Assembly (NCBI GenBank): GCA_012515455.1
Contig: JAAYYJ010000474.1
Coordinates: 1-13,200, forward strand
Direction of reading: 5' to 3'
Source of the DNA: Oligosphaeraceae bacterium
Lineage (GTDB): Bacteria > Verrucomicrobiota > Lentisphaeria > Oligosphaerales > Oligosphaeraceae
Length of the DNA: 13,200 nt
The stretch's first letter is position 1. Every line of letters starts with the position of its first letter. A program made the position numbers and the translations under genes. Under the pieces are notes generated by a model, which ran no database searches, had not been told where the DNA came from, and saw nothing but the letters and a program-made list of their open reading frames with translations. This document shows positions 7,392-13,200 of this stretch, one piece after another.

Positions 7392-7890
7392 GGTTGAGTT
7401 TGAGGTAATTTTTTTCCACCCATCCGATGATGTGCTCGGCCTCGCCCCGCCCCCACAAGGGCGCCAGGTCCACATGGGTAAGGACCTTAAAATCAGTGGG
7501 GAAGGAGCTGCGTCCGATATAGAATCCGTCCACGATGACTGCGAACTGGCTGCCCCGGAATTCGCCGATGCTCTGGCGCCAGATATTATGTCCGCGCGGG
7601 TCGATATACAGCCGGAGGCCGCATTTTTTGCCTTCCCCGGCAGGGAGGATTTCCCCGGCATAGAACCGCCTGGCCCCCAGGAAAGCATTTGCATACACCT
7701 GCACTTGCTGGGCTTGCAGGGGGTCCCAGACGGTCTGGACCAAGCGTGAAGGGTCGAGGTTTTGGTCCGCAAAGCAATGCAGTCCGACCACATAAGCGGG
7801 CTCAGTATTACGGCAGGCAGTCAGCAGCGACAGCAACCCCAGCACTGTGTGCAACGCCAGCAAACGAATGAGCCCCGTTCCTGCAGTCAT
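7381..7890 (-). CDS. Small predicted lipoprotein, possible SecD head-like fold
   Basis: The gene encodes 169 residues. The N-terminus has one positive charge (R9), a hydrophobic core and a lipobox L-T-A-C with the modified cysteine at residue 26, so it should be exported and lipid-anchored. Residue 27 is Arg rather than Asp, which would favour the outer membrane under the E. coli sorting rule. I do not recognise the family firmly. Residues about 91-131 (GLRLYIDPRG, then QFAVIVDGFYIG) resemble the pattern of the SecD periplasmic P1 head subdomain, where a strand with D-x-x-G is followed by A-I-V-L-D-G and a hydrophobic tail. That is a weak pattern match, and none of SecD's membrane segments is present. 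The ATG directly follows the stop codon of the sigma-54 activator, with AGAGGA upstream, so the two are co-transcribed and probably coupled. An intrinsic terminator overlaps the 3' end. A sensor or target role linked to the activator is speculation. Confidence 0.85.
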   Translation of the reverse strand: MTAGTGLIRLLALHTVLGLLSLLTACRNTEPAYVVGLHCFADQNLDPSRLVQTVWDPLQAQQVQVYANAFLGARRFYAGEILPAGEGKKCGLRLYIDPRGHNIWRQSIGEFRGSQFAVIVDGFYIGRSSFPTDFKVLTHVDLAPLWGRGEAEHIIGWVEKNYLKLNRLD

Positions 7891-9294
7891 TCACTCATCC
7901 TCTTTTTTGCGGTACAGGGTTGATTCGCTGATGCCCAGACTGCGGGCAGAGGCCTTGATATCGCCGGCGTACTTGTCCAGAACCAGGCGCAAATAATGCC
8001 GTTCGCATAATTTCAGATATGCTTTCAGGGTCAAATCACATTCGTCCCGCGGGTAAGGCGAGGTGGCGCTTGCGGATGCTGGGGGCTCCCCGGCAGGGTG
8101 AAAATTGCGCAATGGCTCGGAGAGGTCTGCCAGGCGGAGCATCTTCTTGTCTGACATCGCATAGGCTCGGCGCAAGCTGTTTTCCAGCTCCCGCACATTA
8201 CCGGGCCAGTTGTATGCCTGCAAAGCCGAGAGCGCCCCGGCGGATAATTGCGGTGCCGTCTCGCCTTGGGCGAAATCGGCGAGGAAGAAATTTGCCAGCA
8301 GCTCGACATCGCTGATTCGTTCCCGCAGCGGCATGACCTGGAGCGGGAAAACACTGAGCCGGTAGAACAAGTCGTCGCGCATGAGTCCTTGCTGCCGCTT
8401 GCGGTCCAGGTCCTCGTTGGTAGCGGCTAGCACCCGCACATCGACGGGGATGTTATGCAGGCATCCCACGGGGCGGATTTCCCGCTCCTGCAGAGTACGC
8501 AGCAAGGTAAGTTGCATGCCAGAGGAGATGGAACCGACCTCATCGAGGAACAGGGTCCCGCCATTGGCAGCCAAAAAAAGGCCGTCCTTATTACGGACGG
8601 CACCGGTGAATGAGCCTTTGACATGGCCGAACAACTCTGACTCGAGGAGATTCTCCGGCATCGAGGCGCAGTTGATGGCCACGAAGGGTGCATGCGCACG
8701 CGGGCTGCTGCGGTGAATGGCTTTAGCCACCAGCTCCTTGCCAGTGCCGCTCTCGCCTTGAATCAGCACCGTCATGTCCGTGGACGCGACCTTTTCAATC
8801 TGCTCATACAAGGCATGCATGCCAGGATGTTCGCCCATAATCAGGCCGAAATGCAACTGTGCCGGGGTAGGTGATACGACCGGTGCTTCCGGCTCCATGG
8901 CACCTGCCCCTGCTACTGCTGCCAGTGACAACGTGCTCTCCAGTGCCTGCAGCATCAAATCGGTTTTCAGGGGTTTGTAGAGACAGGCGGCCGCGCCATT
9001 GGCAGCGGCCTGTTCCGCCAGGCTGCTCTCGGCGTAATCAGCGAGCATAATCACCGGTATGGGCGGCACCGCCTGCCGGGCCAGCTGCAAGAGGTCGCCA
9101 TCGGCTTTCGAGGCCAGCCACAAGCGCACCTCGCAGAAGCATAAATCGAACTGCCGGTTCCGCAATAAATCCTGCAAGACTGGCAGTTCCGAACCGCAGC
9201 GCACGCGATGTTTGAGGCTGCGCAGCAGCCCAGCCAAGATATCTGAGAGACTCTCATCTCCCACTGCTACAAGAATTTTTGCACTGCCTTGCAT
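7891..9294 (-). CDS. Sigma-54-dependent transcriptional activator with degenerate receiver domain (NtrC type)
   Basis: This cytoplasmic bacterial enhancer-binding protein of 467 residues opens sigma-54 promoters using ATP. Residues about 5-120 form a receiver-like domain, about 150-385 the AAA+ domain, and the C-terminal ~40 a Fis-type helix-turn-helix (GDIKASARSLGISESTLYRK). The AAA+ part has Walker A GESGTGKE (180-187), Walker B TLFLDE (247-252), the sigma-54 contact loop as GSFTGA (227-232, Ser for the usual Ala) and RDDLFYRL near the arginine-finger region. In the receiver the acidic pair (D13, E14) and the lysine (K107) are kept. The phosphoacceptor Asp is replaced by E55 and the conserved Thr/Ser by A85, so normal phosphorylation is unlikely. 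An in-frame TAA lies two codons upstream of the ATG, fixing the N-terminus to this start or a later one. No histidine kinase gene is visible. The lipoprotein gene follows without a gap. Confidence 0.95.
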   Translation of the reverse strand: MQGSAKILVAVGDESLSDILAGLLRSLKHRVRCGSELPVLQDLLRNRQFDLCFCEVRLWLASKADGDLLQLARQAVPPIPVIMLADYAESSLAEQAAANGAAACLYKPLKTDLMLQALESTLSLAAVAGAGAMEPEAPVVSPTPAQLHFGLIMGEHPGMHALYEQIEKVASTDMTVLIQGESGTGKELVAKAIHRSSPRAHAPFVAINCASMPENLLESELFGHVKGSFTGAVRNKDGLFLAANGGTLFLDEVGSISSGMQLTLLRTLQEREIRPVGCLHNIPVDVRVLAATNEDLDRKRQQGLMRDDLFYRLSVFPLQVMPLRERISDVELLANFFLADFAQGETAPQLSAGALSALQAYNWPGNVRELENSLRRAYAMSDKKMLRLADLSEPLRNFHPAGEPPASASATSPYPRDECDLTLKAYLKLCERHYLRLVLDKYAGDIKASARSLGISESTLYRKKEDE

Positions 9295-9298
9295 AACT

Positions 9299-9334
9299 TA
9301 CAGGTTAAATGTCAATAGTATCTGTCGACCTGTA
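9299..9334. repeat. Inverted repeat upstream of the sigma-54 activator, candidate operator
   Basis: TACAGGT (9299-9305) and ACCTGTA (9328-9334) are perfect 7-bp inverted copies separated by 22 bases, starting five bases before the activator's ATG at 9294. The right arm is part of CTGTCGACCTGTAT (9322-9335), which recurs nearly unchanged upstream of greA. Binding by the activator itself (autoregulation) is possible but only inferred. Confidence 0.4.
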
Positions 9335-9338
9335 TAAT
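9322..9338 (+). promoter_or_regulatory. Promoter-like element TATAAT with upstream TCGACCTG
   Basis: A perfect TATAAT (9333-9338) on the plus strand directly follows CTGTCGACCTG. No good -35 hexamer is found 16-18 bases upstream, and no plus-strand gene follows. On the opposite strand the same bases give TATACA (9336-9331), which could serve as the -10 of the activator gene with a ~30-base leader. Orientation is uncertain. Confidence 0.25.
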
Positions 9339-9412
9339 GTAATCCCGCAAGCGGCTGAGCGCAAGAAATACTGTGAAGTTTTCTCCAGCCATGACCCGGC
9401 AGAGCATCGCCA

Positions 9413-9444
9413 GCCCCTGGCAATGGTTCTGCCTCTCCAGGGGC
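9413..9444. repeat. 8-bp GC-rich hairpin downstream of the GH42-like gene
   Basis: GCCCCTGG (9413-9420) and CCAGGGGC (9437-9444) form a perfect 8-bp stem with a 16-base loop. It lies about 43 bases past the end of the GH42-like gene. It is strong enough to protect the mRNA 3' end or assist termination, but no T-tract follows on either strand. Confidence 0.5.
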
Positions 9445-9486
9445 CGTTGGTGCGTGCGGGGCACTGCCTGCCGTGACTGGACCGCC

Positions 9487-12400
9487 TCAGAATGCTGCGG
9501 TCGCCTTGCAGGCGCTCAGCATTTCTTCCACCTGCGCCTGCCATTTCCCCGCGGGGGCATTCAGCGGCAGGACAAAAGTATACTCGGCCTGCCCGCCGGG
9601 GGCAAACAGCAGCCGGTCATAGGCGGGGTTGATTTTGCCGCTGGGGTCTTGCAGGCGGATGCGGTACAGATGCTCGCCGGCTTCAGCCACAACCCCGGTC
9701 AGATTCAGCTCCAGAGTCACCCGGTCCTGCACGCGTTTGACCGCAGTGCGGATTTGTTCCGGCCGGTATGGCAACAGCACAAAGGCCGCCTGGGTTTCCG
9801 GTCCGAATGTATATGTGAATTCATCGACCAGCCCCAAGTATTCGCGGGCAAAGAAATCGTAGACATGGTATTTCTGCGCCAGCTGGACCTGGTGGGCCTG
9901 CGCTTTCGGATCGAGTTTCACCGCATGGGCGGTATTGCGCACGATGCCCACAATGGACAGCGGCCCATTCGTGCGGGCGAAGACCTGAGCGGCGGTCAAG
10001 GTCGGAACCCGGAGTAGCGGTGAGATTTGCTGCGCTTGCAGAAGATGCTGCCAAAAGCCCTTCAGCTGCTGGAGATTGCCATGATTTATGGTGGCGTAGC
10101 GCATCTCCGCCCAGTCGCTGACCGTGGACCCTGCTGCGGCCGCCAGCAAAATCGCCTGCCCGCGACCGAATTTATGGGCGGTGATGCCGGGATAAGTCTG
10201 GCCTTGGCTGATCACTTGTGCCAGTACGCTGGCCTGAGCCGGAACGATGCCCCGGTTGAATGCCTGTACCGGTATTTTCAGCTCCGACAGATTCGGCCAG
10301 GACTCGACCGCGAGGCCTTGCAATTCGCCCGACTGCAGTACCAGGTCATCCTTGCCGGCCTGCAAACCGAAGACCTCGGCGAGCTGATTGACCGGATAGG
10401 GCTTGCCGTGAGCGTCAAACATGCCGGTGGACAGCTCGGCAATCAACGTCCCGCCGGCGGACACAAATTCGCGCAATGCCGACACCTCACGGGGCGAGAG
10501 CGCGGCAGTGAGCGCCAGGTAAAGTACGCGGTACTGCTGCGGCACTGCGCCGCTTTCCTCCACCTGCGCTGAGGCCACGTAGTCGTAGGTCAGATTAAGC
10601 TCCTCCAGCAAGGTCCGCGCGCCCTGGATGCCGCCCAGGCGGTATTTCTCCAAGTCCAACAGCCAGCCGAGTTTGATGGACGCGGGGGAGTAATAGAAGG
10701 CGATAGGATAAGTCATGCTCTCAGCATTCATAATGCATTCGGCAAAACCATCCTTATAGCGGGCAATGACGCGTTGCAGGTCCTTACCCAGCTTGGGCAG
10801 GGTATAATCGGGATTGACGTAGAAGCGGCCGCTGTAGATACAGAACCCGGTCGCGCCCTGGAACAGACTGCTGAGCATCCGTGCATTCATGCTGTCATAG
10901 GTGGTGTCATAGCCCAGCCAGACCGACCAGGGGAAGCGTCCGCGGCTGAAGCAGCGCTGCATTACCGTCTGTTCACCGATATAACTCTCGACCGCGTCGA
11001 GCGACTGCATAATGCCGTACCATTCCCAGGCGTTGAAAGTCTTGGGTTCCTGGGTCCCCGAGAGGGCATAGCGCAATGACGGGTCGAAGCGTTTGATCCC
11101 CTTCACGATGCGGGCGATGGCATCGGCGCGGTTCCAGTCATTGAAAGTGCGGTGGTCAAGCCACGGCGCGTATGAGGGCTTGTCCCGGACTTCGTCAGAG
11201 GTCAGGGCGAGGACCTGATCCCAGGACTGGAAATCGCTGCACCAGCTCTGATTGAGCGCCTCCAGAGAGCCATAAGTCTTCTCCAGCCAGCGGCGGAATT
11301 CCTGCTGGCAGGCGGGTGAGAAGCAGCCTTCCCAGGTACCGATGCTGTTTGACTCATCCGGGCCGGCACGGTAGATCACCCCGAATTCGTCCCCCGGTGC
11401 GGCCAGGGCATTATCCTCCTCCAGGTGGTTTTTGAAGCCCGGTTCGCTGAGACAGGGCTTGCGCAGCAAGTCGAACTTGCTCTCCGCCTTGCGCGAGGTA
11501 TCATAGGGGAATTTTCCGCCGCTGGAGGCCCTCCCCTGAGAGCAGACAAACGGCAGTCCGGTGGCCCGGGCCAGCAGGATTTCGCAAGGCAAGTCGGTTT
11601 TGAACGGCTTCATGGCATTCGCGCCGTAATCGCGCATAATCTGCAAATAATACGGTGTCAGGAAGAGCTGCACCGCCTGGCTGGACATGCTGGGCCAGCC
11701 GAAAGACACCTGCATCACGCGCTCATCCGGCCGCCCGAACAGCGGCAAGGTGCGTTCCCGGCGATCGACCACCGCGCCATCCTGCAGCACCTCGACCAGC
11801 AGCTGGCAGGCATAAGTGCGACAGTCCTGCAGGGGCAGGCTGAAATCCGCACCCTCACCCCTGGCGAAGACATTGCCGAAAGTGTCGGCCAGGGTCAGGC
11901 GGACCTGGGCCGGGCCGGACAAGGTGACTGTTCCGGTCAAGGGCTCATCCTTTTTCCAGACCTTGTCCGGCAATTCCAGGCTGGCGATTCTGACCGGAGC
12001 GGGGGCCATGAAGGCGGCAGTCCCCCACCATTCCACCCCGGCCTCGCTTTTTACCTGGCAGTCGGCGAAGCACCACCCTCCTAGGGCGGGGGTCTGGAAA
12101 GGCATCTGCACGGCGTTTTTTCCCGGCTTCAGGTTGATCTCCTGGCTCAATTCCTGGGTCAGGGCATAGCTCTTGTCCCTGATGTTGAGCAGGACCTGGA
12201 CTGTTTGCGCCTTGGCGGCTGTTAACTCAGCCCGGAACAGCCCCGGTTCGGCTGCAACTGATCCTTGCACATTGGTCTGGCTGCCGGACACCCAGTAAAT
12301 CATTTTCGCCAACAGTGAGATATGGTATTCCCAGTAGTGGTAGTCCATATCCTGAGGCGGGTTATAGAGCATCACCGGCAGCACCACTGGCGAGGTATAG

Positions 12401-13200
12401 GTCAGGTAATAGCCGTCCCGTTCCCGCCCGTCAGTGGCCCAGGCTGCGCCTGCGACCTTGCCCTGGCCATAGTTGAAGACTCCCAGCAACGGATGTTCCC
12501 CCACTTTGGCCAACACGGTGCCGGGCACAGAGTACTTCAGAGCCCGGGTAGGAGGCAGAGCCGCGAACGGCACCCCGGCGGTAATCGGATGTTCTGCCAC
12601 TGCTGTCCAGTCCGCGATGAAATGCCGTTTATTGTCAGGCAGCAACGCGAAGCTCTTATCGAGCTCCGCCGGCAGTCCCTCGGGAGCAATCAGGACCAGA
12701 CCGCTGCCGCTTTCGACCTGCAGCAGGATGGCATCACGCACGCCATTGGGCATGGTTTTCCAGATGTCCGAGGTGACCAGCAGGCAGTCGAATTTATCCT
12801 TCAGGAGTTTCTGCAGCTCAGCAAAGCAGTCATTGAGATTCAGGGAGGTGGTCTGCCCGCTGATACGCCAGATGCCACCGATGAAATTGGTGGTCAGGTC
12901 CATCTCGCAGCGCTGCGCCACCTCCAGGGTGTCGCGGATGCCACCCTTGTCCCGGCAGACTAGCAGGACCTTCGGCTTCTTGCCGGCATAAGGCTTGGAC
13001 CATTTGATATGCTCGGTCTCATAGGCCAGAGAATTAAAATTCAGCTTCGGGGGGGGGCGCGTGACACCGGTCTCGGGACGTTTCTCGCTTTCCGGTTCGC
13101 GGGCGAAGACGCCACTGGCTTTGCGGAAAACCACCGCGTCCTGGACCGCGAATACTTCCTTGCCCTGACGGCTAAGAGTCGCCTGCACGACCCAGGTCCC
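9487..13200 (-). CDS. Large GH42-like (beta-galactosidase-related) multidomain protein (5' partial)
   Basis: The frame is open to the right edge, so the N-terminus is missing; 1237 residues are visible. Positions below count from the codon at 13188. An incomplete beta-sandwich-like piece (1-25) is followed by a linker. Next is a class I glutamine-amidotransferase-like fold (about 70-300: PKVLLVCRD, FDCLLVTSD, GSGLVLIAPEG, YGQGKVAGAAW). Beta-rich domains follow (about 305-490), then a TIM-barrel region (about 490-830) and a second amidotransferase-like domain resembling the GH42 trimerisation domain (about 855-1050: SPREVSALREFVSAGGTLIAE). Beta domains end the protein. The segment CFSPACQQEFRRWLEKTYG-SLEALNQSW (622-649) is the clearest GH42-like signature. 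The likely acid/base is E612 in PDES. It probably cleaves a glycan outside the cytoplasm, but substrate and even activity are uncertain because the N-E pair is D-E here and a zinc-ligand-type cysteine is Ser. No C-terminal sorting signal is seen. Confidence 0.8.
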   Translation of the reverse strand, partial: GTWVVQATLSRQGKEVFAVQDAVVFRKASGVFAREPESEKRPETGVTRPPPKLNFNSLAYETEHIKWSKPYAGKKPKVLLVCRDKGGIRDTLEVAQRCEMDLTTNFIGGIWRISGQTTSLNLNDCFAELQKLLKDKFDCLLVTSDIWKTMPNGVRDAILLQVESGSGLVLIAPEGLPAELDKSFALLPDNKRHFIADWTAVAEHPITAGVPFAALPPTRALKYSVPGTVLAKVGEHPLLGVFNYGQGKVAGAAWATDGRERDGYYLTYTSPVVLPVMLYNPPQDMDYHYWEYHISLLAKMIYWVSGSQTNVQGSVAAEPGLFRAELTAAKAQTVQVLLNIRDKSYALTQELSQEINLKPGKNAVQMPFQTPALGGWCFADCQVKSEAGVEWWGTAAFMAPAPVRIASLELPDKVWKKDEPLTGTVTLSGPAQVRLTLADTFGNVFARGEGADFSLPLQDCRTYACQLLVEVLQDGAVVDRRERTLPLFGRPDERVMQVSFGWPSMSSQAVQLFLTPYYLQIMRDYGANAMKPFKTDLPCEILLARATGLPFVCSQGRASSGGKFPYDTSRKAESKFDLLRKPCLSEPGFKNHLEEDNALAAPGDEFGVIYRAGPDESNSIGTWEGCFSPACQQEFRRWLEKTYGSLEALNQSWCSDFQSWDQVLALTSDEVRDKPSYAPWLDHRTFNDWNRADAIARIVKGIKRFDPSLRYALSGTQEPKTFNAWEWYGIMQSLDAVESYIGEQTVMQRCFSRGRFPWSVWLGYDTTYDSMNARMLSSLFQGATGFCIYSGRFYVNPDYTLPKLGKDLQRVIARYKDGFAECIMNAESMTYPIAFYYSPASIKLGWLLDLEKYRLGGIQGARTLLEELNLTYDYVASAQVEESGAVPQQYRVLYLALTAALSPREVSALREFVSAGGTLIAELSTGMFDAHGKPYPVNQLAEVFGLQAGKDDLVLQSGELQGLAVESWPNLSELKIPVQAFNRGIVPAQASVLAQVISQGQTYPGITAHKFGRGQAILLAAAAGSTVSDWAEMRYATINHGNLQQLKGFWQHLLQAQQISPLLRVPTLTAAQVFARTNGPLSIVGIVRNTAHAVKLDPKAQAHQVQLAQKYHVYDFFAREYLGLVDEFTYTFGPETQAAFVLLPYRPEQIRTAVKRVQDRVTLELNLTGVVAEAGEHLYRIRLQDPSGKINPAYDRLLFAPGGQAEYTFVLPLNAPAGKWQAQVEEMLSACKATAAF
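13049..13057 (-). repeat. C9 homopolymer in the coding strand of the GH42-like gene
   Basis: Nine consecutive G on the plus strand (C9 in the coding strand) encode part of R-P-P-P (residues 44-47) in the linker before the first amidotransferase-like domain. Such a tract is prone to slippage in replication and in sequencing. The frame is intact here on both sides. Confidence 0.75.

Larger units (their letters stand above)
9295..9486. other. 192-bp intergenic region between the GH42-like gene and the activator gene
   Basis: This is the longest stretch without a gene. It holds a candidate inverted repeat and -10-like hexamers near the activator start and a strong hairpin near the middle, listed separately. 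No convincing intrinsic terminator for the GH42-like gene is seen, because no T-run follows the hairpin. A 26-codon minus-strand frame (9392-9312) exists but has no ribosome-binding site. Confidence 0.6.

Noticed and set aside
9312..9392. A 26-codon minus-strand frame (MAGENFTVFLALSRL...) in the intergenic gap
   Set aside because: There is no Shine-Dalgarno before the ATG, it ends 17 bp before the activator start, and a frame this short occurs by chance. Conservation would be needed to revive it.
9418..9432. A sigma-54-like promoter, TGGCAATGGTTCTGC, with correct GG-N10-GC spacing on the plus strand
   Set aside because: It points away from the activator and into the 3' end of the GH42-like gene with no plus-strand gene following; much of the match is one arm and the loop of the hairpin at 9413-9444.
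9373..10017. A plus-strand open frame downstream of the TATAAT at 9333
   Set aside because: Most of it is antisense to the 3' end of the GH42-like gene; there is no ribosome-binding site or recognisable protein feature.

Overview
The window is a GC-rich bacterial chromosome segment (standard code, tightly packed genes, no rRNA, tRNA, CRISPR array or insertion sequence seen). The best clue to the organism is a 708-residue protein with a GreA-type domain at its C-terminus. Such over-long GreA proteins (about 700 residues) are familiar from Chlamydia and its relatives in the PVC superphylum. Together with a large GH42-like multidomain protein, a sigma-54 regulator and several starts without a clear Shine-Dalgarno, this suggests a Lentisphaerae/Verrucomicrobia-like host. 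That assignment is inference.

Layout. Bases 1-1507 (+) hold the end of a FecCD-type metal-chelate permease and its overlapping ATPase. Bases 1536-4207 (-) hold a two-gene unit: a DUF374-type lysophospholipid acyltransferase-like protein followed by a UvrD/Rep-family helicase, with stop and start overlapping as TGATG. Bases 4233-5120 (+) encode a GalU-like sugar-phosphate nucleotidyltransferase, divergent from the acyltransferase across only 25 bp. Everything from 5185 to the right edge is on the minus strand. Read in transcription order it is: a GH42-like protein (5' end outside the window), a 192-bp intergenic region, a sigma-54 activator with a degenerate receiver domain, a small lipoprotein starting at the base after the activator's stop codon, an intrinsic terminator, and the long GreA-like protein.

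Most genes are recognisable: iron/cobalamin-type uptake, DNA repair or replication, envelope lipid and sugar-nucleotide metabolism, transcript elongation, and glycan degradation. The least familiar part is the sigma-54 activator/lipoprotein pair. The activator's receiver has Glu where the phosphorylated Asp should be and lacks the conserved Thr/Ser, so it probably does not respond to a histidine kinase in the usual way. The lipoprotein contains a stretch resembling the SecD periplasmic head. A short motif (core TCGACCTGTA) occurs both upstream of the activator and upstream of greA, next to -10-like hexamers; it is a candidate shared promoter or operator element. I found no clear evidence for a wholly new defence or mobile system.
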